The notes under the pieces are model-generated. The model saw only the letters and a list, made by a program, of their open reading frames with translations, made no database searches and was not told the DNA's origin. A stretch of DNA of 64,000 bases from the NCBI GenBank assembly GCA_943330745.2, contig CALQIX020000005.1, forward strand, positions 62,001 through 126,000, in the 5' to 3' direction. The translations under genes and the position numbers were made by a program. Positions 1 through 9,398 of the stretch are shown one piece after another. This DNA comes from Lishizhenia tianjinensis (GTDB taxonomy: Bacteria; Bacteroidota; Bacteroidia; Flavobacteriales_D; Crocinitomicaceae). Position 1 is the first letter of the stretch. Each line of letters begins with the position of its first letter.

Positions 1-1274
1 TTCCAGGAGATAAAGTGATTTCAATTGATGGTAAAAGTATGGTAAAAAAATCCAATGATGAGGTTTCTTCCGCTATGAAAGGACCCAAAGGAACCACTGT
101 AAACATTGAGATAGAACGTCCAAATCAAGGTAAAAAAGTACTTTCACTGACTCGGGATGAAATAAAACTTCCGGATGTTCCTTACTCTGGAATAATCAAA
201 GACAAGGTGGGGTATATTAAACTAAATTCATTCACCCAAACTGCCCACGCCGATGTTAGCAAAGCCTTCGAGAAATTAAAAAAAGAAGGGATGAAGGAAT
301 TAATTTTGGATTTGCGAGGAAATGGCGGTGGATTGTTAATTGAGGCTGTAAAAATCGTGAATATGTTCGTGCCAAAAAACCAAACAATTGTGACAACGAA
401 AGGAAGAATAAAGGAAGAAAATAAAAATTATAAAGCACTTGATGAGCCAACAGATTTGACAATACCTTTGGTGGTGTTGATCGATGGAAATTCAGCATCA
501 GCCTCTGAGATTGTTTCAGGAAGTTTACAAGACTTAGATCGGGCAGTAATTGTAGGTTCAACCAGTTTTGGAAAAGGCTTGGTTCAGCGCACCTATGATT
601 TAAAATATGGATCAAAAGTAAAGTTAACAATTGCGAAATATTATACGCCATCTGGACGTTGTGTGCAACGATTAGAATACTACGATAAAAAGGATGGAGA
701 TAAACCCGCTGAAATCGCTGATTCATTGTTAAAAACCTTCCAAACACCCAATGGCAGAAAAGTAATTGATGGTAGGGGAATTGAGCCAGATGAAAAAACA
801 GGTACAGAGACCTTGAGTAAATTTACCCGAACGCTTTTACAAAAACACGTGTTGTTTAATTTCGCAACCGAGTATTTCCAGAAAAACACTACTATTCAAG
901 CAGCCAATCAATTCAAATTGTCGGCTGATGAATTGAAGGAGTTCAAGGAATATGTAATGAAACAAGATTTTGATTATGCAACAGCTTCTGAAGAAAGTAT
1001 TAAAAAATGGAAAGAAACGGCAGAAAAAGAAGGGTATTTTGAGGCTGTCAAATCGGATTATGAAACATTATTGAAAAAGGTAAGTTCGTCCAAAGAAGCA
1101 GATTTCGATAAATCAAAAAATGAGATACAAAGTATCTTAGAAAATGAAATTATTTCTCGATATTACTTTGAAAATGGACGAATCATAAACGGATTTACCT
1201 CAGACAAAAGCGTGTCAAAAGCAGTCGAAATTTTACAAAATCAAAATACCTACAATTCGATTTTAAAGAAATAA
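1..1274 (+). CDS. S41-family C-terminal processing peptidase (5' truncated)
   Basis: The reading frame is open from base 3, so the gene begins before the window and the N-terminus (signal peptide and start of the PDZ domain) is missing. The visible part starts inside the PDZ domain (PGDKVISIDG) and continues into a tail-specific protease domain. The Ser motif GNSASASEI (about base 490) and the Lys motif SFGKGLVQ (about base 570) form the Ser-Lys dyad of S41 peptidases. A Lys/Glu-rich helical C-terminal extension of roughly 140 residues follows. The family cleaves C-terminal tails of periplasmic proteins and is normally exported. The next gene starts 21 bases after the stop. The family call is firm; the substrate is unknown. 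Confidence 0.93.
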   Translation, partial: PGDKVISIDGKSMVKKSNDEVSSAMKGPKGTTVNIEIERPNQGKKVLSLTRDEIKLPDVPYSGIIKDKVGYIKLNSFTQTAHADVSKAFEKLKKEGMKELILDLRGNGGGLLIEAVKIVNMFVPKNQTIVTTKGRIKEENKNYKALDEPTDLTIPLVVLIDGNSASASEIVSGSLQDLDRAVIVGSTSFGKGLVQRTYDLKYGSKVKLTIAKYYTPSGRCVQRLEYYDKKDGDKPAEIADSLLKTFQTPNGRKVIDGRGIEPDEKTGTETLSKFTRTLLQKHVLFNFATEYFQKNTTIQAANQFKLSADELKEFKEYVMKQDFDYATASEESIKKWKETAEKEGYFEAVKSDYETLLKKVSSSKEADFDKSKNEIQSILENEIISRYYFENGRIINGFTSDKSVSKAVEILQNQNTYNSILKK

Positions 1275-1295
1275 TTGTTTATCCTTTAATCAACT

Positions 1296-2750
1296 ATGCT
1301 AAAGCGATTTTTTGGAGAAAATTATTCAAATGCGGTACACGTGGTTGTTTTGTCAATGTTCGCTGTTGGGATTGTATGTAGTAAAGCATTATTGTCTACC
1401 GGGATTCTACTCGGATTATTGAATTTGCTGCTCGAGTGTAACTACAAAGCACTTTTCAATTCATTACGATCGAACCGTCTTTTTTTGCTAATTGCTGGCT
1501 TGTTTTTTCTTCATTTCCTTGGCATGTTTTGGACAGAAAATTATTCGGAAGGATGGGATGACGTGCGCATGAAAACATCTTTGATTACTATTCCTCTAAT
1601 TGTTTTTGCAAAACCAGCACTGATTGTAAAATTTCAAGATCGATTACTCACCTTATTGCTTTTAGCAATCTTGATAATCGCTTCACTAAACACCTTGACT
1701 TATTTTCAATTTTTTGGTGATCGCTATTATGGCGACATGCGCGAATTATCCTTGTTTGGTTCGCACATTCGGTTCGGAATATTAGTAGCCTTTGGGGTTT
1801 CCATTGCTATTTATTTTGGAAGTAGAAAATGTGGATCTTGGAGCAAAGTTTATTGGATTGCAGCTTTCTTGCTAGTTGCCTACACCATTTTTAGTCAGGT
1901 GTTTTCCGGTTTGCTTTCGGTGTTAATTGTGTTACTTCTAAGTGGGATTTTCGCTTTTTATAAGAAGAAGTATAATTGGGTGGGTATTGGACTGGTAACA
2001 ATCGGTTTATTTTCAGGTTTAGCTGTTATTTATTACCTTTCTATACCTCCTTCCTCAACTAATTTACCAGTTAATATGGGGGAATTAGAAATAGAATGGA
2101 AACAACACTCTACCTATAATTTTCAAGGAAATGATCGTAAAAAACAACCTATCAAATACACCCTGATACGTTATTTGCATTCAAAAAATTTACCTGCAAA
2201 CCGATTAGGGATAAATAAACTTCAGGCAAGTGATTTCAAGGAAATAGAAAATGGCACAGCCGATATTAACGAAAAGAAACCAGGTTTTATTGGCCGATTA
2301 AACGAGATGAGGTATCAAATTCATGTGGCTAATAATCCAAATGGCAGCACCTTGCTTCAGCGATTGGAATTTTGGAAAACGGGTTGGCACATCGCTCAAA
2401 AAAACTTACTTTTTGGTGTAGGTACTGGGGATATAAAACAGGCGTTTCATGATGAATATCAAAGCGACAATTCCTCATTATTTCCTAATAACAGGCTGGA
2501 AGCACATAATACATACCTTACCTTTTTTATCACTTTCGGAATCGGTGGGGCACTTTACTTATGTTATGTACTATTTATCTATTTTAAGTTTCAAATCAAA
2601 TTACGAGACAAGCTGGGAATTATTTTTATTAGTTTATTGGCTGTTTCGTTTTTAACGGAAGATACGCTTGAAACCCAAATGGGAATTAGTATTTTTAGTT
2701 ATTTGTATGCTCTTTTCTCTATCCATAAAACCAAAATGATGCAGGAGTAA
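1296..2750 (+). CDS. O-antigen ligase / Wzy-like polytopic membrane protein
   Basis: A 484-residue protein with about ten hydrophobic segments and one large soluble loop (roughly residues 255-375). Near the C-terminus it has the O-antigen ligase family signature: LLFGVGTGD, then an Asn/Arg-rich stretch, then EAHNTYL with the conserved His. This Wzy_C-type region is found in WaaL ligases and Wzy polymerases, which transfer or polymerise undecaprenyl-linked glycans on the periplasmic side of the inner membrane. Ligase and polymerase cannot be told apart here. It lies 21 bases after the protease gene and may be co-transcribed with it. The polysaccharide genes at 15-25 kb make a glycan substrate plausible (inference). 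Confidence 0.8.
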   Translation: MLKRFFGENYSNAVHVVVLSMFAVGIVCSKALLSTGILLGLLNLLLECNYKALFNSLRSNRLFLLIAGLFFLHFLGMFWTENYSEGWDDVRMKTSLITIPLIVFAKPALIVKFQDRLLTLLLLAILIIASLNTLTYFQFFGDRYYGDMRELSLFGSHIRFGILVAFGVSIAIYFGSRKCGSWSKVYWIAAFLLVAYTIFSQVFSGLLSVLIVLLLSGIFAFYKKKYNWVGIGLVTIGLFSGLAVIYYLSIPPSSTNLPVNMGELEIEWKQHSTYNFQGNDRKKQPIKYTLIRYLHSKNLPANRLGINKLQASDFKEIENGTADINEKKPGFIGRLNEMRYQIHVANNPNGSTLLQRLEFWKTGWHIAQKNLLFGVGTGDIKQAFHDEYQSDNSSLFPNNRLEAHNTYLTFFITFGIGGALYLCYVLFIYFKFQIKLRDKLGIIFISLLAVSFLTEDTLETQMGISIFSYLYALFSIHKTKMMQE

Positions 2751-2797
2751 TTTTTTCAGAAAAGTTCACCGAATTCTCCCATCGAACAAACAATTCT

Positions 2798-2805
2798 TAC
2801 CTTTG
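2798..2805 (+). promoter_or_regulatory. Putative Bacteroidota -7 element upstream of ispG
   Basis: TACCTTTG matches the Bacteroidota consensus TAnnTTTG and ends 17 bases before the ispG start codon. The same octamer lies at nearly the same distance before yicC (12900-12907). The -33 half is weak here (TTC around 2765), so only the -7 element is proposed. Confidence 0.4.
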
Positions 2806-2822
2806 TTTACTAATTTTAGCTC

Positions 2823-4730
2823 ATGATGTCATATTGTTTGGATTTATTGAACCGCAAGCGAGTTCCCACGTTGGAAGTTACCATTGGCCAGTTGAAAATG
2901 GGGGCGGGAAATCCAATTCGCTTACAATCCATGACTACAACAGACACCATGGATACCGAAAAATCGGTTGAGCAATCCATTCGGATGATTGAAGCGGGTT
3001 GCGAGCTGGTTCGGTTGACTGCTCCAAGTAAAAATGAAGCAGAAAATATGGGTGTTATTCGGCAGGCACTTCACGATAGAGGATATTTTGCGCCACTCGT
3101 TGCAGATATTCATTTTACGCCGAATGCTGCTGAAATTGCTGCAAAATTGGTCGAAAAAGTACGGGTGAATCCTGGAAATTATGCGGATAAAAAGAAATTT
3201 GAGGAAATCGATTATACGGATGATACTTACCAAGCTGAGTTAGAACGAATAGAAACGAAATTTACACCGCTCGTCTTATTGTGCAAAGAATACAATACCG
3301 CTATGCGGATTGGCACGAATCATGGTTCGCTTTCTGATCGGATTTTGAGTCGATATGGAGATACGCCGGAAGGAATGGTTGAATCCGCGTTTGAGTTCAT
3401 TCGCATTTGTGAAAAACACCAGTATTTTAACCTGACCATTTCCATGAAGGCCAGCAATACCTTGGTTATGGTGCAAGCTTACCGTTTGTTGGTTTCAAAA
3501 ATGCTGGAAAATGGTCGTTGCTATCCATTGCATTTAGGGGTTACTGAAGCGGGAGATGGAGAAGATGGACGGATCAAGTCAGCGGTTGGAATTGGAGCAC
3601 TTTTAGAAGATGGAATAGGGGATACCATTCGCGTTTCCTTGACAGAAGAACCAGAGTTTGAAATTCCTGTAGCGCGAAAATTAGCGGAGAAATTTGATGC
3701 TGCTCAGGATTTTTTAATTTCAGAGAAGATTACTTCTCTACCTTACAATCCTTTTTCTTATTCGCGCAGAAAAACGAACGAAATTCATAATATCGGTGGA
3801 AAACACGTTCCAGTAGTAGTGGCAGATTTGTCTGAAAAACAAACAATTACTCCAGCAAATTTTTATGGTTTTGGATACAATTATTCGATTCAATTAGATA
3901 AATGGAATTTGCAGGATTTAGCTGCGGATTACGTATATATTGGTCAAAACACACTTGATTTTGAGGTTCCAGGAACCTTAGGTGTAATTGTGGATTTCTC
4001 CTCTTGGACCGAAAAACACGCTTCAAAACCAGGTTATTTTCCTTTGGTGAAAGCAGATCACTTAAGCGAATTGGATAAAAACCAACGCATTTTTCTAGAA
4101 ATTGAATGTACTGATTCGATACCTGAAAATGTGCAAGATTTCCCTAATCTTATTTTGGTTTTAAAAACCGATTATTCCAACAAAACTCAACTTTTCAGGA
4201 AGGTGTATATTGATTTACTTTCGCGCCAGTTGGAAACACCTGTTGTGTTGAAAGTGGAGAATTTCTCATCGGACAATGAAACGTTTCAACTTTATGTTTC
4301 GAGTGATTGTGGTTCGTTGTTCATTGATGGATTTGGAGATGGTTTGTGGTTGAAAGGCACTCAGCCGATGACAGTAATCAATTCTACTGCGTTTGGAATT
4401 CTTCAAGCAACCCGAACCCGCATTTCTAAAACAGAATACATTTCCTGTCCTTCTTGCGGCAGAACTTTGTTTGATTTGCAAGAAACAACTGCAAAAATTC
4501 GAGAGCGAACGTCTCATTTGAAAGGAATCAAGATCGGAATTATGGGCTGTATCGTAAATGGTCCGGGCGAAATGGCCGATGCAGATTATGGGTATGTTGG
4601 TACAGGCCCGGGTAAAATACATCTCTACAAAGAAAAAACCGTTGTCCGTAAAAATGTTCCGGAAGACCAAGCCGTCCAAGCTTTGATCGACCTCATCCAA
4701 GAACATGGAGATTGGGTGGAGCGTGTTTAA
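2823..4730 (+). CDS. ispG: (E)-4-hydroxy-3-methylbut-2-enyl-diphosphate synthase, long three-domain form
   Basis: IspG (GcpE) reduces MEcPP to HMBPP in the MEP isoprenoid pathway using a 4Fe-4S cluster. The 635-residue product has the N-terminal TIM barrel (NPIRLQSMTTTDT, VADIHFTP, LRLGVTEAG-like motif), then an insert domain of about 200 residues (roughly 310-520), then the C-terminal cluster domain. Cluster ligands are visible as C542 and C545 (CPSCG) and C576 (GCIVNGPGE). The extra central domain is typical of Bacteroidota, Chlamydia and plastid IspG, compared with about 370 residues in E. coli. ATGATG at 2823 gives the start. The stop abuts the convergent gene at 4731. Confidence 0.97.
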   Translation: MMSYCLDLLNRKRVPTLEVTIGQLKMGAGNPIRLQSMTTTDTMDTEKSVEQSIRMIEAGCELVRLTAPSKNEAENMGVIRQALHDRGYFAPLVADIHFTPNAAEIAAKLVEKVRVNPGNYADKKKFEEIDYTDDTYQAELERIETKFTPLVLLCKEYNTAMRIGTNHGSLSDRILSRYGDTPEGMVESAFEFIRICEKHQYFNLTISMKASNTLVMVQAYRLLVSKMLENGRCYPLHLGVTEAGDGEDGRIKSAVGIGALLEDGIGDTIRVSLTEEPEFEIPVARKLAEKFDAAQDFLISEKITSLPYNPFSYSRRKTNEIHNIGGKHVPVVVADLSEKQTITPANFYGFGYNYSIQLDKWNLQDLAADYVYIGQNTLDFEVPGTLGVIVDFSSWTEKHASKPGYFPLVKADHLSELDKNQRIFLEIECTDSIPENVQDFPNLILVLKTDYSNKTQLFRKVYIDLLSRQLETPVVLKVENFSSDNETFQLYVSSDCGSLFIDGFGDGLWLKGTQPMTVINSTAFGILQATRTRISKTEYISCPSCGRTLFDLQETTAKIRERTSHLKGIKIGIMGCIVNGPGEMADADYGYVGTGPGKIHLYKEKTVVRKNVPEDQAVQALIDLIQEHGDWVERV

Positions 4731-5963
4731 TCAAGCATTATTTTCCAATACATTCATAACCCATGACGTACCCGTAGTTTTTGTATAGGTATCTAAAGTG
4801 GTATGTAATTTTTCTCGTTCAGGTTCCAAACAAAATAAACTTCTTGTGGCTGCTTCAGTACTCAAACGCGTGTGGTATTCGTTTTGAAAATAGGATGACT
4901 GAATGGTAAGCGGTGGATTAATTTCTTGATTTTCTTTGGCTATGTATCGAAAGTAAACTAACTGAACGATTAATTCACCCATAGATTGAACCTCACTTTG
5001 TTTGTAGACGGATGAAATAAACGTTTTAAAAGTTTCGTGCTTCATTGATTGTTTGAGTTGATGGGAGAATGCGAGGGCTTTCAATACGCGCGCCAGAATC
5101 CAGGCTTGAGCATGCATTTCCATTGGTGTAGAAACGGCAAGCATTTCTTCAAAGATGGATTTTGTTTTTTGATGGTTGTGCTTGGACAAATGGAATTGAA
5201 CCAGGATTTTCGTTTCAAAAACCCGTGAAATTTCGTGGAAATGCAAGGCAGAAATACTCAAATTCACAGTTTCCATGTTGAAATTACCTATCCAATTAGG
5301 ATCTATTTTTTTTCCGTGATAGGAAGCATTGGCAATTAAAAAACAGTAGTAAAACAGGCGATTATTTTCAGTGGTAACGTGCTTTAAATAAAGAGTATTG
5401 AGGGTAGTACTGAAGTAATTTTTAGGATCGTCCTCATCTACAAAGCGTTCAAAAAATAGCCTTCGTCCGTTGCTTGTTTTTATCAATAAAGTCAATAATT
5501 CTTTTTGATTCAACGAATGCCGCACTAAATAGCCCACTAAATGAGCTAGTTTTTCAATTTTTTCATGGTCAAAGTTGATACAATCCAGATGAAGTTCTAT
5601 TTCTTGATGATCCATGAGCTGAATCGCTATTTCAAAGCGTTGAATGGAGCAAAGCGGATCGAAAAAAAGACCAATATCACTCAGTAAACTACGCTGATGG
5701 GTTCGATCAACATAGCTTCGGTATGCATCGAAGTGGTCAAACCCCAAGTAATTGCAGATAAGTTGAAGCGTAGATGGATATACTTTTCTGCGTGGAATAA
5801 ACCCAAAAAAACGAGCTAGCGTGTGTGAGGAGATGGAGAATTTAGCCGATTCCATTGCAGCAGATAACAAAAGGGCATCCGAATAAGAGCGCATGGAAAT
5901 ACCCGATTTTTTTCGCAAATCGGACAAAATCATTGAATAATAAACGGATTGATAGAATTCCAT
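4731..5963 (-). CDS. HTH-like N-terminal / all-helical protein, paralog A
   Basis: I do not recognise a named family. The protein (about 410 residues) is a paralog of the product at 9399-10604. Both have an N-terminal segment of about 80 residues resembling a DNA-binding helix-turn-helix (S-x-x-TLARF-x-G, then YPSTL and YLGF). A helical, TPR-like body follows with shared motifs NGR-x-LFFE and FVDEDDP near residue 165, a LHFH-x-x-x-R-x-FE block, and AW-x-LAR-x-x-KALA. The ATG at 5963 aligns best with the paralog's N-terminus; ATG 5981 and TTG 5990 are alternatives. It is transcribed divergently from a small lipoprotein gene 156 bases away. A regulatory role is inference. Confidence 0.7.
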   Translation of the reverse strand: MEFYQSVYYSMILSDLRKKSGISMRSYSDALLLSAAMESAKFSISSHTLARFFGFIPRRKVYPSTLQLICNYLGFDHFDAYRSYVDRTHQRSLLSDIGLFFDPLCSIQRFEIAIQLMDHQEIELHLDCINFDHEKIEKLAHLVGYLVRHSLNQKELLTLLIKTSNGRRLFFERFVDEDDPKNYFSTTLNTLYLKHVTTENNRLFYYCFLIANASYHGKKIDPNWIGNFNMETVNLSISALHFHEISRVFETKILVQFHLSKHNHQKTKSIFEEMLAVSTPMEMHAQAWILARVLKALAFSHQLKQSMKHETFKTFISSVYKQSEVQSMGELIVQLVYFRYIAKENQEINPPLTIQSSYFQNEYHTRLSTEAATRSLFCLEPEREKLHTTLDTYTKTTGTSWVMNVLENNA

Positions 5964-6119
5964 ACGCCCTAAATTACACATTTTGTTCAAACCCCTGCTT
6001 CTTTAGGGTTGAAGATAAAGTTGCCGTAAGTTGCAGTTTTATTTACGGTTTATTATCAACAATTTTGAATCAATTAATTTCATAAGAACTTAATGTTTTG
6101 TAAATCAACTATAAAAAAG

Positions 6120-6659
6120 ATGAAAAAAATTACATTATTACCACTTTCGTTCGTTCTGACTGCTGCTATTCTTATAGGTTGTGGAGGAGCCAACCAAAAG
6201 GACAAACCACTAAAGAATTCTGAATTGGAAAATGAAATGGCATCTGCAAATGAAGCTGCAGCATTGGAAGAATCTGCTGTGCCTCCTGAGGACCTTAAAG
6301 AAGCAATTCATTATGAAACATATACTTATACGAAGAGTTTTAAAGAGGAAGAATTAGAAAAAGGGCCTAGTGATGTACTTGATTTTAGAAAACGCAAAAA
6401 TGATAAATTCATCGGGATTAAATTCGCTGATGGACAAAAGGGCACACTGGTTTTTAGAGATGGTTTCTTTTACAATTACACAATACGTGAAAAAACGGAA
6501 GTGAGATTTGCATCGAAAGAAGATGGACTACAGAAAATATGGGATGATTCAAGATTATTGCAAGATGCAGGAGCATCAATAGCCAATTTCGCTATGAGAA
6601 AAGCGGGTCCACGTAAAAAGGATGGAACCCCAGATATGAGGTATAGGGCGAATCATTAG
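6120..6659 (+). CDS. Small lipoprotein of unknown function
   Basis: A protein of 179 residues from the ATG at 6120. It has a lysine-rich n-region, a hydrophobic core and the lipobox LIGC, so it is predicted to be lipidated and periplasm- or surface-anchored. The mature part begins with a charged Glu/Ala-rich linker and then a small mixed domain rich in Lys and Asp. I recognise no family. An in-frame ATG at 6093 would place charged residues ahead of the signal peptide and overlaps a -7-like sequence (6093-6100), so 6120 is preferred. It is divergent from the HTH-like gene ending at 5963, and a large secreted protein gene follows 44 bases downstream. Confidence 0.75.
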   Translation: MKKITLLPLSFVLTAAILIGCGGANQKDKPLKNSELENEMASANEAAALEESAVPPEDLKEAIHYETYTYTKSFKEEELEKGPSDVLDFRKRKNDKFIGIKFADGQKGTLVFRDGFFYNYTIREKTEVRFASKEDGLQKIWDDSRLLQDAGASIANFAMRKAGPRKKDGTPDMRYRANH

Positions 6660-6703
6660 AAAGTGGCATTTTAAATTTTTTAATAGTAATACGATAAATT
6701 AAG

Positions 6704-9346
6704 ATGAAAAAACTTATGTTATTCTTATCTCTGTTCGGTCTTTCATTTCATTTAAAGGCTCAACAGTCATTCTGTACAGAATTATTTATTTCAGAATATG
6801 TGGAGGGATGGAGTAATAACAAAGCGATTGAAATATATAATCCAACATCATCAACAATTGATTTGAGTCAATATTTTATTGCGACCTATCGAAATGGATT
6901 TGATACTATTACAGGTGTAAATTCAATTCAATTAAGTGGATTTATTGCTCCGCATGATGTTTATGTTGCTGTGATTGATAGAAGAGATCCATTAGGAACG
7001 GGTCAATACGCACCTGTTTGGGATTCACTACAAGCAAGAGCAGATGGATTTTATTGTCCAAATTATGCTGATAATAATGCTCTTTTCTGGAATGGTAACG
7101 ATGCAATTATTTTAGGCAAGGGAATTTTACCATCTGATTCAAGTTTAGTGATTAATTCTTTATCTGTAATAGGATTTCAAATTGTTGATGTTTTTGGAAA
7201 AATAGGTGAAAACCCTGCTAATGCAACTGGAGTTTCTTCAGGACAAGACGGGGCTTGGTCGACTGTTTTTCCTCATAATTCAGGATTGGGAGTCTTAGTA
7301 ACAAAAGATCATTCCTTAATCAGAAAAAATACTGTGTTGAATGGTGTGACAGCTAATCCTTCATTTTTTGATCCGTTGTTACAATACGATTCAATTCCAG
7401 CTGTAACATACATAATTGACGCAAATGGTGATACATTATTTAATACAAGTGGTAATCCAATTCAATTTGGAAACTGGTTTTCTTTAGGCTCTCATAATTG
7501 CTATTGTACTTCAATAAGTAACATTAATTATTTAAATATTCAATCTTGTACATCCACTTATAATTTGAATGGAACTCCGTACATAGCACCAGGCACTTAT
7601 TTTCAGATAAGTCAGGATACATTAATTGAAATTACCCTCACTTATTCGCCCATTCAAACGAATACAAGTGTAAGTTCATGTGATATTCCCTATTTATGGA
7701 ATGGTCAACAGTATACACAAACCGGTCAATACACCCAAACATTTACTAATCAATCTGGCTGCGACAGTATCGTTACAATCAATTTAAATTTCAACTTGAA
7801 TGATAATATTTTGATTTCCCCCAACCCTGCCTTCGGAAATGCTCCACTCAACGTGGCTTTTGCCAATCAAACACAAAATTTGAGTAACTATAATTTCACC
7901 TGGTATTTTGGTGATGGAACTTCACAACAATCCAACGCACCTTTCTTAAGTCACACATACACACAAGACGGCTATGCCGATGTTACCGTTGTTGCAGAAA
8001 ACCTCACTTCGGGTTGTACAAGCACTCAAACCTTTAATGATATGATCTTTGTTATCGGTGGAGTTACATGTACACATACCGCAGCGCTTAATCAAACTAC
8101 ATCCTTAACTGGCTGTGTCGGAGATTCACTGTTGTTAAGTTGCAACATGGATCCTTCATTCTCTTACCAATGGAATAAAAATGGTATTCCAGTAAGCGGG
8201 GCAACAAGCAGTTTGTTTTATCCAACGCAAAGTGGTTCATACACCGTTACCATTTATCAAAACAATTGTCCGGTAACTTCTGCTGGAATTTCAGTAACAG
8301 TCAATCCTCTGCCTTCCGTTCCAACGATTACCTCAATTGGAACCATTACTCCTTGTTCGGGTGGTTCAATGACTTTAACTGCGCCAAGTGGGTTTACAAG
8401 TTATTTATGGAACACGGGTTCAACATCAAGTTCATTGGTGGTTTCACAATCTGGAAATTATTCTGTTACCGTGACTAATACGAATGGGTGTTCACGAACT
8501 TCCAACCCGTTTGTTGTAAATGCGTCCTTTATGCAACCACAACTAGTTTGTATTGTAGGTATGGATTCTCTAACCAATGAGAATAAAATTATTTGGGAAA
8601 AACCAGTGACTTTAGGTATTGATTCGTTCTATGTATATAAAGAAACAAATGTTTCCAATGTATATGCGAAAATCGGGGGGACAGATTATACAGACTTAGC
8701 TATTTTACTAGACGCAAATTCCAATCCGGCTGTACAGGCATATCGCTACAAAGTTTCTATCTTAGATACTTGTGGGGTTGAAACAAATTTAGGTGATTTT
8801 CATAAAACGATTCACTTGACTATTAACCAAGGCATTGGTGGCGCTTGGAACTTGATTTGGAGTCATTACGAAGGATTGAACTTTGGTAGTTATAATATTT
8901 ACCGTGGAACAGACCCTTCCAACATTAGTTTACTAACCACTATTCAAAGTAACTTAAATTCATATACTGATTTAACTCCTCCAGCTGGACCACTTTATTA
9001 CCAAATCGAGGTTGTCAATCCATTGAACTGTGATCCAACAAAGAGTTTAAATTATGGAGTTTCTCGATCAAATATTGTGAATAATGGCCAGATAGGAGTG
9101 AATGAAAATAAAGTTTTTCAATACAATGTTTATCCAAACCCAACGAATGGTGTAATAACGCTTCAATCTGCTCCTGAATTAATTGGTAACTCCTTTACTA
9201 TCTTAGATTTCATGGGTAGAATCCTCATGCAAGATACAATTAGCAACATCAAGCAAGATATTGACATGATGAATTTCGCAAAAGGAACCTATTATTTAAA
9301 AATCGAAGGAGCGTTACTCAACATAGAAAAGCTTATCAAAAACTAA
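6704..9346 (+). CDS. Secreted multidomain protein with lamin-tail and PKD/Ig-like domains and T9SS type A sorting signal
   Basis: An 880-residue exported protein. The order is: signal peptide (1-20, ending KAQQ); lamin-tail-like domain (about 22-260, with LFISEYVEG and AIEIYNP); a Cys-containing linker (WNGQQYTQTG...GCDSI); a PKD domain (about 370-450, FTWYFGDGT and SHTYTQDG); two Ig-like domains (about 455-605, YQWNKNG and SYLWNTGS); FN3-like modules (about 610-790); and a C-terminal type A sorting domain (about 800-880, with YNVYPNPTNG and KGTYYLKI). The C-terminal domain directs outer-membrane transport by the T9SS, whose core genes lie at 57.5-64 kb. An adhesive or structural surface role is likely; no catalytic motif was seen. 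A terminator follows. Confidence 0.88.
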   Translation: MKKLMLFLSLFGLSFHLKAQQSFCTELFISEYVEGWSNNKAIEIYNPTSSTIDLSQYFIATYRNGFDTITGVNSIQLSGFIAPHDVYVAVIDRRDPLGTGQYAPVWDSLQARADGFYCPNYADNNALFWNGNDAIILGKGILPSDSSLVINSLSVIGFQIVDVFGKIGENPANATGVSSGQDGAWSTVFPHNSGLGVLVTKDHSLIRKNTVLNGVTANPSFFDPLLQYDSIPAVTYIIDANGDTLFNTSGNPIQFGNWFSLGSHNCYCTSISNINYLNIQSCTSTYNLNGTPYIAPGTYFQISQDTLIEITLTYSPIQTNTSVSSCDIPYLWNGQQYTQTGQYTQTFTNQSGCDSIVTINLNFNLNDNILISPNPAFGNAPLNVAFANQTQNLSNYNFTWYFGDGTSQQSNAPFLSHTYTQDGYADVTVVAENLTSGCTSTQTFNDMIFVIGGVTCTHTAALNQTTSLTGCVGDSLLLSCNMDPSFSYQWNKNGIPVSGATSSLFYPTQSGSYTVTIYQNNCPVTSAGISVTVNPLPSVPTITSIGTITPCSGGSMTLTAPSGFTSYLWNTGSTSSSLVVSQSGNYSVTVTNTNGCSRTSNPFVVNASFMQPQLVCIVGMDSLTNENKIIWEKPVTLGIDSFYVYKETNVSNVYAKIGGTDYTDLAILLDANSNPAVQAYRYKVSILDTCGVETNLGDFHKTIHLTINQGIGGAWNLIWSHYEGLNFGSYNIYRGTDPSNISLLTTIQSNLNSYTDLTPPAGPLYYQIEVVNPLNCDPTKSLNYGVSRSNIVNNGQIGVNENKVFQYNVYPNPTNGVITLQSAPELIGNSFTILDFMGRILMQDTISNIKQDIDMMNFAKGTYYLKIEGALLNIEKLIKN

Positions 9347-9360
9347 CCCATTCCGCTGCA

Positions 9361-9395
9361 AAGCCTCCTCTATCCTAGATAGTTGGGGCTTTTTT
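9361..9395. terminator. Hairpin terminator between convergent genes
   Basis: The outer arms AAGCC (9361-9365) and GGCTT (9387-9391), with extra C-G pairs, enclose an inner perfect hairpin CTATC-CTA-GATAG (9370-9382). A run of T follows to 9395. It lies between the stop codons at 9346 (+) and 9399 (-). The flanking sequence CCGCTGCAA-GCCTC recurs at the terminator at 11134. Confidence 0.75.
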
Positions 9396-9398
9396 AGA

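Noticed and set aside
256-747. 163-codon open frame on the minus strand
   Set aside because: It lies wholly inside the S41 protease gene, has no family resemblance, and follows codon bias of the opposite strand; treated as a shadow.
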